Source of the DNA: an uncultured Rubrobacteraceae bacterium | Lineage (GTDB): Bacteria; Actinomycetota; Rubrobacteria; Rubrobacterales; Rubrobacteraceae | Assembly: GCA_902806095.1 (NCBI GenBank) | Contig: CADCVF010000057.1 | Span: 1-64,000 of the forward strand | Length of the DNA stretch: 64,000 bases | Direction: 5' to 3' | The notes under the pieces: model-generated | Database searches by the model: none | What the model saw: the letters and a program-made list of their open reading frames with translations, nothing else | What the model was told of the DNA's origin: nothing | Shown: positions 34,000 through 41,680 of the stretch, in pieces | Numbering within the stretch: position 1 is the first letter of the stretch | How the letters are laid out: each line of letters starts with the position of its first letter | Translations under genes and position numbers: made by a program

Positions 34000-34959
34000 C
34001 TAGGTCCTGCTCTCCTCGAGGCTTTGTGAGAAAACCTCGACCTTCACGGAGTCGGCCAGCTCTTCGGCCCTGCGAGCCTCGAAGAGCCCTGCGCCGAGTG
34101 TCTCGGCGTTGGCGGCGGCGCATCCCGCGGCGAGACGAACGGCTTCTGACGGCGCGAGGTTACGGTGCAGCAGACCGGCGAGGAGCCCAGCGAGGTACGC
34201 ATCGCCGCTCCCTACCGTCGAGACGGCCTCGACCCTTGGCGCACGCGCCGAGACGGTGCCGTTATCGGTGCTCAGGTAGGAGAGGCCCTCGGACGATGTG
34301 ATACAGGCGTTCGCGGCCCCGAGTTCGACGATCCTGGAGAGGCCGAGTGGAAAATCCCCGTCCTCGATAAAATCGAAGCCGACGACGCTCTCGGCCTCGT
34401 GCTGGTTCGGGCTTACGAGCGAGGGGTTAGCCTTGAGCGCAGCCCTTAGCACGGATGACGGTGAGTCCACCACCGTGTAGATTCCACGCTCCCTCGCGCG
34501 CCGTACCAGACCAACGAGGAAGGTCTCGTCCAGGTTCGGCGGCACGCTGCCGGCGAAGACGACGGCCGTGGCATACTCCATCAGGTACTCCAGGCGCCTC
34601 GAGAACTCCTTGGTCTCGCCGAGGGTTACTTCGGGGCCGTACTCGTTGATCTCGGTCTGCGTCCCCGCCATCGGGTCGACGATGGCCGTCGAGGTGCGCG
34701 AGTATCCCTCTATCTCGACGAGGTCGAACGGGATGGCCGCCTCGGAGAGGCCGTCGCGGATAGCGTCGCCGTTGCGCCCGCCGGCGAACCCGGCAGCAAG
34801 GACGGGCACGTCCAGGGTCCTTAGGGACCGGGCCACGTTGACGCCCTTTCCGCCGGCCAGCGTCATGCTCTCAGGCGCCCTGTGCCTGTGGCCGAGCGTC
34901 AGGCTGGGAACGACCAGCGTCCTGGCAACGGCAGCGTTGAGGGTGACGGTCAATATCAT
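34000..34959 (-). CDS. PfkB-family hexose-phosphate kinase (1-phosphofructokinase-like)
   Basis: A 319-residue kinase starting ILTVTLNAAVARTLVVPSLT, the typical N-terminus of 1-phosphofructokinase/tagatose-6-phosphate kinase (LacC/FruK) proteins. It has the glycine motif TLAGGKGVNVARSLRTLD and the C-terminal catalytic VSTVGSGDAYLAGLLAGLL. It phosphorylates fructose 1-phosphate, tagatose 6-phosphate or fructose 6-phosphate; no PTS gene is near to help decide. The start ATG has two purine-rich ribosome-binding stretches (GGAGG, GGGAGAGG). It follows a small possible zinc-ribbon frame. Confidence 0.85.
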   Translation of the reverse strand: MILTVTLNAAVARTLVVPSLTLGHRHRAPESMTLAGGKGVNVARSLRTLDVPVLAAGFAGGRNGDAIRDGLSEAAIPFDLVEIEGYSRTSTAIVDPMAGTQTEINEYGPEVTLGETKEFSRRLEYLMEYATAVVFAGSVPPNLDETFLVGLVRRARERGIYTVVDSPSSVLRAALKANPSLVSPNQHEAESVVGFDFIEDGDFPLGLSRIVELGAANACITSSEGLSYLSTDNGTVSARAPRVEAVSTVGSGDAYLAGLLAGLLHRNLAPSEAVRLAAGCAAANAETLGAGLFEARRAEELADSVKVEVFSQSLEESRT

Positions 34960-34978
34960 GCCTCTCCCTACTTACCTC

Positions 34979-35164
34979 CTACTCTAAAATCCCCTCAACG
35001 GTATACCACACCAGCTGCCCGAGCGAGGCCTTTTCGCAACCCTTCTTCGCGACGACCTCGCCGAGCCTGGTTCCCGCCCTGGCCGAGCCAGGCAGACCCT
35101 CTACCAGGTCGATGTCGCGTGACGAAGTGGCTTGCGATCCGCACTTTCGACATTTCGAACACAG
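34979..35164 (-). CDS. Possible small zinc-ribbon protein (start unclear)
   Basis: A 61-codon open frame reads CSKCRKCGSQATSSRDIDLV near its N-terminus and LGEVVAKKGCEKASLGQLVW towards the end. The paired cysteines suggest a zinc ribbon. No ATG, GTG or TTG is in frame at the right place; a CTG at 35164 would serve. Its stop is 20 bases ahead of the kinase gene, whose ribosome-binding site it borders. The codon pattern looks coding, but the start problem keeps this tentative. Confidence 0.35.
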   Translation of the reverse strand: MCSKCRKCGSQATSSRDIDLVEGLPGSARAGTRLGEVVAKKGCEKASLGQLVWYTVEGILE

Positions 35165-35264
35165 GACTATAGAGGCTGCGATGATTCCGGCTCTACGACA
35201 AGGGACGTGGTAGCGGATACAATCTTTGTGTCGTGTGCCTCTTCAGACCTGGTTCGGAGGATTC

Positions 35265-35813
35265 GTGAAACGCCTGGCCATCGTCTTCTTCGTCGTGTTG
35301 GCCGCTGCGTTGTTCTACCGTTCCTTCGGCAGCGCCGAGACCGGCACAGGCTCGCTCACGCTGCCCCAGCCAGCCCCGAACGTGGGTGACCGTGCCCCCG
35401 GATTCGGGGTGGTGAGCGTGGACGGCCTCGACTTCGAGCTCTCGGACCAAGGCGTCTACGTGCTCGCTTTCTGGAGCACCCTGAACAAGTCATCCAACCA
35501 AGCGGCTCCCGGTTTCGAGGACCTTGCCAGGAGGTATGAGGACGATGGAGCCTCCTTCGCTGTCGTCTACGTCAACAGTGCCCCTGGCGACGACAACCTC
35601 CCCTACACGATGCTCCTCGACTCGACAGGAGAGCTGGTCTCCAGGTACAACGTCAAGAGGGTGCCCAGACTTTTCGTGATCGAGGACGGTACGGTAGTGT
35701 ACGCTCTGGACTACTACTACGAAGGCTACGAAAAGAGCCTCAGGGTGGCCATCGACGAGGCGCTCTCGAAAGAGCCTGAGCAGGGCCGCCAAAGCGCGCT
35801 CCACGAACAGTAG
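35265..35813 (+). CDS. Membrane-anchored thioredoxin-fold protein lacking the CxxC
   Basis: A 182-residue protein from GTG 35265 with GGAGGA just before it. Residues 3-19 (RLAIVFFVVLAAALFYR) are a signal anchor. Residues about 45-165 are a TlpA/AhpC-like thioredoxin domain (GDRAPGFGVVSVDG; VLAFWSTLNKSSNQ; YNVKRVPRLFVIEDGTVVY with the cis-Pro). At the active site the expected W-C-x-x-C is S-T-L-N-K, so no redox cysteines remain. It may bind partners or substrates rather than do redox chemistry. A TACAAT box at 35218-35223 is a likely -10. The 32-residue membrane peptide follows. Confidence 0.8.
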   Translation: MKRLAIVFFVVLAAALFYRSFGSAETGTGSLTLPQPAPNVGDRAPGFGVVSVDGLDFELSDQGVYVLAFWSTLNKSSNQAAPGFEDLARRYEDDGASFAVVYVNSAPGDDNLPYTMLLDSTGELVSRYNVKRVPRLFVIEDGTVVYALDYYYEGYEKSLRVAIDEALSKEPEQGRQSALHEQ

Positions 35814-35844
35814 AGAACCAATCCCGAGCACGCGGAAGGAGAAG

Positions 35845-35943
35845 ATGAGCAGAGAGAGCATGGTACAGGTACTTGGGGTTGTGGTCACAGCCGCGACGGT
35901 GTTCGTGACGGTTCTGGCGGTAGCACACCTGTGGGCGGGTTGA
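35845..35943 (+). CDS. 32-residue single-helix membrane peptide
   Basis: ATG 35845 has an excellent ribosome-binding site (GGAAGGAG, 5 bases away). The frame encodes MSREST-like polar residues and then one hydrophobic helix (VLGVVVTAATVFVTVLAVAH), ending LWAG. It follows the thioredoxin-fold gene by 31 bases on the same strand. The stop lies inside a perfect 36-bp palindrome that can act as terminator. It may be a small partner of the membrane-anchored thioredoxin-like protein. Confidence 0.6.
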   Translation: MSRESMVQVLGVVVTAATVFVTVLAVAHLWAG

Positions 35944-35970
35944 GGGAGGGTCGACCCTCCCTCAACCCGC
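35935..35970 (+). terminator. Perfect 36-bp palindrome spanning a stop codon
   Basis: The 36 bases are their own reverse complement with TCGA at the centre (35951-35954) and outer arms GCGGGTTGAGGGAGGG. The TGA of the 32-codon gene is at 35941-35943 within the left arm. No T-run follows, so it may act as a bidirectional or processing hairpin rather than a classic terminator. Confidence 0.6.
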
Positions 35971-36123
35971 GCAAGTCAGCACTTCAGCACGCCGCCAGGC
36001 TTCGCCAGGCAGCTTGTCAGCATTTCAGCTTCGTTGGGAGCAGCTTGCTTTGCGGTAGACAAGGTACCATATCGTTTGCCACGGAGCCTCGCTGGCAGGC
36101 ACTCGCTGAAGTGCTGACATGCT
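35971..36123. repeat. Dispersed TCAGCA-type repeat, copy 3
   Basis: GTCAGCACTTCAGC at 35974, GTCAGCATTTCAGC at 36016 and the inverted GCTGAAGTGCTGAC at about 36105-36118 frame short hairpins (GCCAGGCTTCGCCAGGC). It fills the gap between two converging transcription units, ending next to the pyrF stop codon. Confidence 0.75.
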
Positions 36124-36978
36124 CTACATTCGGGCTCCTGCGAGGCGCAACTCGTTCCGCGATTCTCTGGCGGCTTCTCTGGCTGCGTCCTTGTAGTCTG
36201 AGGCTGAGCGTTCGTAGGCGTAGAGGATGCTTCGGCTGCTGTTGACGAGGACTCCGCCGCCGTTGCAGTCGAGCAGCGGGCGTATGCCGGAGGCGTCGCC
36301 CCCCTGGGTCCCGTAACCTGGGGAGAGGAATAGGGTTTCGGGTAACAATGCCCTCGCCCGGCCTCCGATCTCGGGGCGGGTGGCCCCTACGACCGCCCCT
36401 GCGTCGGGGTAGTCGCCGGCCGGCCTCCCAAGCTCCGCGACCATCCTGGCGATGACCTCGAAGAGCGGTGGCTCTGTTGACTCCTGGACCTCACGGGAGG
36501 ACGGGTTCGAGGTCGCAACGAGCATGAAGACACCACCGCCAAGGGCCTGCCTGCGGGTCTCTTCGAGGAACGGGAGCCCCGCCTCCACTCCCATGTACGG
36601 GTTTACAGTGACACAGGTGGCGCCGTAGACGCCGAGGTGTGCCTCGGCGTAGGCAGCGGCCACGGGGCCGATGTCCCCGCGCTTTACGTCCGCTATGGCC
36701 GGCAAGCCAAGGTCCCTGGCGGCCTCGATCAGGCCGGCATAGATTCCCATCCCGACGGTACCGAGCCGCTCGAAGTAGGCCGCCTGCAGCTTGACGGCGG
36801 CGACGCAGGGCTCTACCGCTTCGAGGATGCCCCGGCAGAACTCTAGGGTCGCTTCGGCCTCGGGCAGGATGCGCAGTTCCTCCGGGAAACGTGAGGGTAT
36901 GGGGTCGAGGCCGGCGACGAGTACGCTCTCCTTGCGCCGCGACGCGTCTACCAGTGCCTGCATCGTGATCCAGACCAT
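36124..36978 (-). CDS. pyrF: Orotidine 5'-phosphate decarboxylase (type 2)
   Basis: A 284-residue enzyme making UMP in the last step of pyrimidine synthesis. The catalytic lysine lies in AIADVKRGDIGPVAAAYAEA (D-x-K-R-x-D). Substrate-binding parts are VLVAGLDPIPSRFP at the start, TVNPYMGVEAGLPFL and FLSPGYGTQGGDASGIRPLL near the end. The length and motif context fit the longer type 2 subfamily seen in actinobacteria. An ATG five codons downstream is an alternative start. It is downstream of HU and pyrE on the same strand, but a terminator separates it from HU. Confidence 0.93.
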   Translation of the reverse strand: MVWITMQALVDASRRKESVLVAGLDPIPSRFPEELRILPEAEATLEFCRGILEAVEPCVAAVKLQAAYFERLGTVGMGIYAGLIEAARDLGLPAIADVKRGDIGPVAAAYAEAHLGVYGATCVTVNPYMGVEAGLPFLEETRRQALGGGVFMLVATSNPSSREVQESTEPPLFEVIARMVAELGRPAGDYPDAGAVVGATRPEIGGRARALLPETLFLSPGYGTQGGDASGIRPLLDCNGGGVLVNSSRSILYAYERSASDYKDAAREAARESRNELRLAGARM

Positions 36979-36990
36979 CTAGACGCGGGC

Positions 36991-37027
36991 GAAAAGAAAG
37001 GCGCCGCGGGGAGAAGCCCGCGGCACC
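36991..37027 (-). terminator. Intrinsic terminator of the HU gene
   Basis: On the minus strand GGTGCCGCGGG and CCCGCGGCGCC form a stem around a short loop and are followed by CTTTCTTTTC. It sits 20 bases behind the HU stop codon. Confidence 0.8.
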
Positions 37028-37045
37028 AGGAAGCACCTTGGGTGG

Positions 37046-37324
37046 CTACTTGATCTGATCCTTGAGCGCGTTGCCAGCGGTGAACTTGGGCACCTTGGAT
37101 GCTGGTATGTTGATCCTCTGCTTTGTCTGCGGGTTGATGCCCTGCCTGGCGTCGCGTTTTTGCACGTAGAACTTGCCGAAGCCTGTGATCTGGACCTGCT
37201 CGCCGTTCTTGAGGCTGTCCGTCACGACCTCGGTGAACGCGTCGAAGAACCTCTGGGCGTCGCTCTTCGAGGCGTTCGCCTTGCCGGCGATCTCCTCTAT
37301 CAGGGCCGTCTTGTTTAACGCCAC
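37046..37324 (-). CDS. hup: HU-family DNA-binding protein
   Basis: A 92-residue nucleoid protein. It has the N-terminal helical dimer part ALIEEIAGKANASKSDAQRF and the beta-arm signature GFGKFYVQKRDARQGINPQT, with the intercalating Pro in the arm tip. It ends SKVPKFTAGNALKDQIK. There is no long Lys/Ala-rich tail of the kind seen in mycobacterial HU. It has its own terminator and presumably its own promoter in the 76-base gap to pyrE. Confidence 0.95.
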   Translation of the reverse strand: MALNKTALIEEIAGKANASKSDAQRFFDAFTEVVTDSLKNGEQVQITGFGKFYVQKRDARQGINPQTKQRINIPASKVPKFTAGNALKDQIK

Positions 37325-37400
37325 GTCTTCCTCCCTACTTCGCTTCCACTCCTCTTTCCTCCGGTTTGTCGGAAGAACTTACCAGAGACACTATAACGTC

Positions 37401-37934
37401 TCAATTCCGTTTAACTACCCGTAAATCTTCCATTCTAAGCAAAGCCCGGAAAGGAAATCCCCCAAGTTGCCCCGCGCTCTCCTCCCTGCGGTCGAGTACT
37501 GCTACTATCGTCACGACTTCGGTCCCCGCCCCGACCAGGTTCCTGGCGGCCCGCACGGCCTGCGTACCCGTGGTTACGACGTCCTCGACGAGGGCTATCC
37601 TCTCGCCCGTTTCCAGGTTGCCTTCGATACTCCGTCCTGCGGAGCTGCCATGCTCTTTTGCGGACTTGCGGACGATGACGTAGGGCAACCCTGTGGCGAG
37701 GGCCGTGGCCACGACGAGGGGAACGGCACCGAGCTCTACGCCGGCGAGCCGCCCTACTCCTTCTGGTATCTGCTTCGCCAGCGCGTCTGCCACGTCCCGC
37801 AGGAGGTTCGGTTCGGTCGAGAAGAGGTACTTGTCCACATAAAAGCAACTGCGCTCTCCGCTGGAGAGCACGAAGTCCCCTTCCAGGAACGCCGCGTCCC
37901 TGATGCGTGGTGCGAGATCAGGTACCCGGCTCAC
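37401..37934 (-). CDS. pyrE: Orotate phosphoribosyltransferase
   Basis: A 177-residue enzyme joining orotate to PRPP. The PRPP-binding loop is IALVEDVVTTGTQAVRAAR (near residue 112), preceded by the catalytic lysine loop VIVRKSAKEHGSS and the orotate-side SGERSCFYVDKYLF at the N-terminus. Its start overlaps the preceding small gene by 17 bases, so it is translationally coupled to it. With pyrF nearby two of the last pyrimidine steps are clustered. Confidence 0.93.
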   Translation of the reverse strand: MSRVPDLAPRIRDAAFLEGDFVLSSGERSCFYVDKYLFSTEPNLLRDVADALAKQIPEGVGRLAGVELGAVPLVVATALATGLPYVIVRKSAKEHGSSAGRSIEGNLETGERIALVEDVVTTGTQAVRAARNLVGAGTEVVTIVAVLDRREESAGQLGGFPFRALLRMEDLRVVKRN

Positions 37935-38208
37935 CGGTAGTCCGCTCCCTGTGCTCGTGATTCTCCATGGCCTCGTCGAAGGGCCCGAAGTCTACCTGCC
38001 CGAGGAGATCGCCGATCTCGCGCGACTCGTCTCCTGCTGTGTTTAGCCTGCCTTCGATGTCTGAATTGATCTCGGCCAAGAGCCCCACGGCCTCGTTGAG
38101 GGCGCCCACCAGCTCATCTTCGGGCACGTCGTCGAGAGAGTCGGTGAGCTTCTCGAGCTCGCCGACGTTCTCCTCGAGATCGTCCTGTTGTCTCCCGCGA
38201 TCCTCCAT
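37918..38208 (-). CDS. Small acidic helical protein of unknown function
   Basis: A 96-residue, strongly acidic protein from ATG 38208: QQDDLEENVGELEKLTDSLD, then DELVGALNEAVGLLAEINSD. It is probably a helical bundle or coiled coil. A TATAGT box lies 9 bases before the ATG, suggesting a leaderless mRNA and a promoter for this gene plus pyrE. No family recognised. It overlaps the start of pyrE. Confidence 0.65.
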   Translation of the reverse strand: MEDRGRQQDDLEENVGELEKLTDSLDDVPEDELVGALNEAVGLLAEINSDIEGRLNTAGDESREIGDLLGQVDFGPFDEAMENHEHRERTTGEPGT

Positions 38209-38217
38209 ACGTCTCGG

Positions 38218-38223
38218 ACTATA
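38218..38223 (-). promoter_or_regulatory. -10 box of the small acidic protein/pyrE unit
   Basis: TATAGT on the minus strand, 9 bases ahead of the ATG at 38208. It overlaps the last codons of the upstream membrane protein gene. Confidence 0.45.
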
Positions 38224-38479
38224 CACCATTCCGACCCCGTCTTTGGCCCCCAGAAGTCCCGCGCTCGTCCCGACCACGGCCGGCCCTTGCCGCCCTGCTC
38301 AGCACGAAGGCGAGCGCCGCGACTATGAGCAGTGAAGCCATGAAAGGCGAAACCGCCCAGACCAGGACTCCGTATCCCGCCCTCATCAGGAGAAAGGCGG
38401 CTACGCCGGCACCGGCCACGACTAGCGGGACGGTCCCCAGCAGGACGAAAAGCAGGGTCTGAGGATGCATGCGGTTCAT
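38219..38479 (-). CDS. Small two-helix membrane protein
   Basis: An 86-residue frame from ATG 38479 with a G-rich ribosome-binding stretch. Two transmembrane helices are clear, about residues 7-29 (LFVLLGTVPLVVAGAGVAAF) and 38-60 (WAVSPFMASLLIVAALAFVL), followed by a basic, Gly/Arg-rich tail. It follows the CsoR-like gene by 35 bases. It may be a partner of that regulator, but nothing links them beyond position. No family recognised. Confidence 0.55.
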   Translation of the reverse strand: MNRMHPQTLLFVLLGTVPLVVAGAGVAAFLLMRAGYGVLVWAVSPFMASLLIVAALAFVLSRAARAGRGRDERGTSGGQRRGRNGV

Positions 38480-38514
38480 GCCGCCCCCAAGCCTTTTAGC
38501 CTCACACGCAACAC

Positions 38515-38775
38515 CTACTTCGTCACCCGGTCTATGGCCTTGATCAGGTCCCTTATCAGCTCTTCGGAGGCGCCGTCCCTTTCGGCCCGCTCCTCGACGA
38601 AATCCTTCAAGAGTACCGTGTTTATTCGCCTGATGGCCGAGAAGATGGCGTTGGTCTGCTGGACGATGTCGGCGTATGTTACGTCGTCCTCCTCGACCAT
38701 CTTCTCGACCCCCCTGACATGGCCTTCTACGCTCTTTAGCCGGCGTATGACCTCGCTCCTGGTCTGCTTCTGCAA
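38515..38775 (-). CDS. CsoR/RcnR-fold (DUF156) protein without metal ligands
   Basis: An 86-residue four-helix protein clearly aligned to CsoR/FrmR regulators (RRLKSVEGHVRGVEKMVEED, then ADIVQQTNAIFSAIRRINTV). The three residues that bind Cu(I) or react in this family (Cys, His, Cys) are all replaced: Y-C becomes Y-A, and D-H-x-x-x-C becomes D-F-V-E-E-R. The protein has no cysteine at all. It may regulate in response to another signal or only shape DNA. It lies 8 bases behind murE. Confidence 0.85.
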   Translation of the reverse strand: MQKQTRSEVIRRLKSVEGHVRGVEKMVEEDDVTYADIVQQTNAIFSAIRRINTVLLKDFVEERAERDGASEELIRDLIKAIDRVTK

Positions 38776-38783
38776 GACTCGCG

Positions 38784-40259
38784 CTACCTTCCTTTGTTCC
38801 CGATCTCCGCCAGTAGCTCCCTGACCACCATTGCGTCGTGGAAGGGGACGTCTCCTTCGGGCAGGTGCTGGACCGTCTCGTGTCCTTTGCCGGCCACCAC
38901 AACCACGTCACCAGCCCGCGCCGCCTCCAGCGCACGCCGGATCGCCTTCCGCCTGTCGAGCTCAATGCTGGTCCGTGAAGGGTCCGTACCGGCCTCGACC
39001 TCCCTGGCTATCTTCTCAGGGTCCTCCGAGTATGCGTCGTCCGTCGTAATGAGGCTCATGTCGGCGAGAATGGAGGCTACCCGGCCCATCTTCGGCCGCT
39101 TTGCCCCATCCCTGTCTCCTGCCGCCCCGAACACGCAGATAACCCGCCCCCTGCTACCGTCCGGACCACCGGCTACCCCCCTGGCCACCCGCAGGACCGC
39201 ATCCAGCCCAACGTCGGTGTGGGCGTAGTCTACGACTACCTCGAACCCGTATACGCTGGCTGCTGCGACCCGTTCGAAGCGTCCTGGGACCTGTCCCATC
39301 CCTCGCACCGCACGGCTTATCGTCCCTTCGTCCGTGCCGATGGAGAGCGCGAGGGAGGCGGCCCCGGCGACGTTGAGCACGTTGTAAGATCCTAGCAGAG
39401 GCGTCTGGAGCTCGAGGACACCCTCGTAATGGTAGACCGTGAAGCCCGTCCCGCTCCGTGTCGTCTCGACCTCGGCGATTCTGTAATTCGCGCCGGCCGT
39501 GCTCCCGAAGGTACTAACGTCTTCCAACTCGGCGGCCAGCCGTCTTCCGTAGGCATCCTCGGAGTTGGCGAGGCTGGGACCTTCCGTCATGTAGAAAAGC
39601 CCCCGCTTGGCCGCGTAGTAGGCCTCCATCGAACCGTGGAGGTCGAGGTGATCCCTGGTCAGGTTGGTGAAGATCGCCCCCGCGAAGCGGGTCCCCGCGA
39701 CACGCTTCAAGGATATGCCGTGCGAGGAGACCTCCATAACGACCCTGCGGACGCCCGACTCGAGCATGGAGGCTAGCGTCCCCTGCACCTCTGTGGCCTC
39801 GGGGGTGGTCCGCACCGACCGGCGGCGCTCGCCACCGGAGATGGTCTCGGCGGTCGTCATGAGCCCGCACTCGTCCTGACCGTAGGCGCCCGCGAGTATC
39901 GCATGCAGGGCGTAGGAGGTGGTGGTCTTGCCGTTGGTGCCCGTAACGCCGTAGACCTCCAAGCTCCTCGAAGGATCGCCGTTGACCTCCCTGGCCAGCG
40001 CCGCCAGAGAGCCCCGTGCATCCGCCACGACCGCGGTCGGGACCCCGGCAACGTCGTGCTCGGCCACGACGAGAGAGGCACCACGGCGGACGGCCTCGGG
40101 CGCGAACTCCGTCCCGTCGCGCTTGAAGCCAGGGACCGCGACGAAGACGAAGCCCGGCTCGGCGCAGCGGGAATCGTGCGTCACGCCCCAAACGCTCCGC
40201 ACACTGGAAGGAACCTCCGTCCCGAGAACCTCGGTAAGCTTTGCCCGGTCCAGGATCAC
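38784..40259 (-). CDS. murE: UDP-MurNAc-dipeptide ligase, non-DAP type
   Basis: A 491-residue Mur ligase that adds the third peptide residue to UDP-MurNAc-L-Ala-D-Glu. The ATP loop is GVTGTNGKTTTSYALHAIL (near residue 103). The middle-domain segments are VVMEVSSHGISLKRV and FTNLTRDHLDLHGSMEAYY with the carbamylated-lysine site at AAKRGLF. The C-domain has FGAAGDRDGAKRPKMG and AGKGHETVQ. Where meso-DAP enzymes have D-N-P-R, this one has TTDDAYSEDPEKI. That argues for L-lysine or another diamine, in line with lysine-type walls reported for Rubrobacter. The start GTG is 6 bases behind a TACACT box. Confidence 0.93.
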   Translation of the reverse strand: MILDRAKLTEVLGTEVPSSVRSVWGVTHDSRCAEPGFVFVAVPGFKRDGTEFAPEAVRRGASLVVAEHDVAGVPTAVVADARGSLAALAREVNGDPSRSLEVYGVTGTNGKTTTSYALHAILAGAYGQDECGLMTTAETISGGERRRSVRTTPEATEVQGTLASMLESGVRRVVMEVSSHGISLKRVAGTRFAGAIFTNLTRDHLDLHGSMEAYYAAKRGLFYMTEGPSLANSEDAYGRRLAAELEDVSTFGSTAGANYRIAEVETTRSGTGFTVYHYEGVLELQTPLLGSYNVLNVAGAASLALSIGTDEGTISRAVRGMGQVPGRFERVAAASVYGFEVVVDYAHTDVGLDAVLRVARGVAGGPDGSRGRVICVFGAAGDRDGAKRPKMGRVASILADMSLITTDDAYSEDPEKIAREVEAGTDPSRTSIELDRRKAIRRALEAARAGDVVVVAGKGHETVQHLPEGDVPFHDAMVVRELLAEIGNKGR

Positions 40260-40265
40260 AGCCCT

Positions 40266-40271
40266 AGTGTA
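40266..40271 (-). promoter_or_regulatory. -10 box of murE
   Basis: TACACT on the minus strand, 6 bases before the GTG at 40259. This spacing puts the transcription start at the start codon (leaderless). Confidence 0.5.
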
Positions 40272-40429
40272 GCAAGAGCCATGGCGAGAGCGTTCAGTAA
40301 GGCTTCTCGAGAGAACACGACACGCCGAAACATCCCTGAAATATCGCTGAAACGGCGCCGAAACACGCGTCGGTTGTTGGAGTACGGAAATGTGGTAAAA
40401 GAAAACACAGGAAATAGGGCCAGAATACG

Positions 40430-40458
40430 GTGACTCACCATATGTGGTGTGCTACCCT
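40430..40458 (+). promoter_or_regulatory. Candidate promoter of rpoD with palindromic spacer
   Basis: GTGACT (40430-40435) and TACCCT (40453-40458) are 17 bases apart, a sigma-A-type layout. The spacer contains CACCATATGTGGTG, a short inverted repeat that could be an operator. The start codon of rpoD lies 91 bases downstream and has its own ribosome-binding site. Confidence 0.35.
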
Positions 40459-40549
40459 ACGCGGGTCATTTTTACAGGGATTTCACAATTGCGTCGATGT
40501 GTCTCCGGCTGTCGGCAGTCGATACACACAGGCGCAGGAGAGGAGATAA

Positions 40550-41653
40550 ATGGCGACCCAGAACTCCATGATGCTGGCGGAGCGGACTGACGAGCTCCTG
40601 AATCGGGGGCGAAGTCAGGGCTTTCTCAGCACAGAGGAGGTCGCCAATCTCTTGCAGGAGGGGGATCTCTCGGCGGCGGAGGTAGAGGAATTCTACGCTG
40701 CGCTGGAGGAAGAAGAGATATCGATCGTGGATAGCGAGGCGGTCGAGGCCGGGGGGAGCCGGACGGCGGCAGTTACAGCCGCCCACGTCTCTGAGGCCCC
40801 TGCGGTCCAGATCGCACACGCCGTCGCCACGGGCGATTCGATCAGGATGTACCTGGCCGAGATAGGGAGGGTGCCCCTCCTTACCCACGCTGACGAGATA
40901 CGGCTCGCCAAGGGTATAGCCCGCGGGTGCAAGAGGTCCAAGGACCGTCTCGTCGAGGCCAACCTGAGGCTCGTCGTCTCCATCGCAAAGAAGTACCGTA
41001 ACCGTGGCGTCTCGTTTCTCGACCTGATCCAGGAGGGCAACCTCGGGCTCATAAGGGCGGCCGAGAAGTTCGACCATTCCAAAGGCTACAAGTTCTCGAC
41101 GTACGCGACGTGGTGGATCCGTCAGGCCATAACCCGCGCCATCGCGGACAAGGGGCGGACCATCCGTATCCCCGTCCACATGGTCGAGAAGGTCAACAAG
41201 TACCACAGGACCCACAGGCGTATGATCCAGACCCTCGGGCGCGAGCCTTCAGAGGAGGAGATCGCATTCGAGCTTGGCGTTTTCGTCGCCGAGATTCAGC
41301 GGCTGCAGGAGATCAGCCAGAGATCCATAAGCCTCGCCACCCCCGTCGGCGACGACGACTCCTCCGAGCTCGGCGACTTCCTGGAGGACGCTGGCTCCGT
41401 AACCCCCACTGACGCCGTCTCGGAGTCGCTGTTGAAGGCCCACCTGAGGGAGGCTCTCGATGAGCTACCCGAGAGGGAGCGCCAGATCATCGAGCTCCGG
41501 TTCGGGATGAAGGACGACCGTCCACGCACCCTGGAAGAGGTAGGCCGTGAGTTCGACATCACGCGCGAGCGGGTCCGCCAGATCCAGATGAAGACGCTGA
41601 ACCTGCTTCGCGAGCAGCGCCGGACCCAGAACCTGCGTGAGTACCTCAACTAG
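40550..41653 (+). CDS. rpoD: RNA polymerase principal sigma factor
   Basis: A 367-residue sigma-70 group 1 factor. A short region 1.1-like N-terminus (residues 10-65) is followed by region 1.2 ([20 protein letters not shown]). Regions 2.1 to 2.4 come next ([40 protein letters not shown]), then region 3 and region 4.2 ([20 protein letters not shown]). The residues that read the -10 box are canonical, consistent with the TANNNT boxes seen throughout the window. GGAGAGGAG precedes the ATG. It stands alone with a 290-base upstream region. Confidence 0.96.
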   Translation: MATQNSMMLAERTDELLNRGRSQGFLSTEEVANLLQEGDLSAAEVEEFYAALEEEEISIVDSEAVEAGGSRTAAVTAAHVSEAPAVQIAHAVATGDSIRMYLAEIGRVPLLTHADEIRLAKGIARGCKRSKDRLVEANLRLVVSIAKKYRNRGVSFLDLIQEGNLGLIRAAEKFDHSKGYKFSTYATWWIRQAITRAIADKGRTIRIPVHMVEKVNKYHRTHRRMIQTLGREPSEEEIAFELGVFVAEIQRLQEISQRSISLATPVGDDDSSELGDFLEDAGSVTPTDAVSESLLKAHLREALDELPERERQIIELRFGMKDDRPRTLEEVGREFDITRERVRQIQMKTLNLLREQRRTQNLREYLN

Positions 41654-41680
41654 AGTAGCTCCGCCTAGATCGGGAATACC

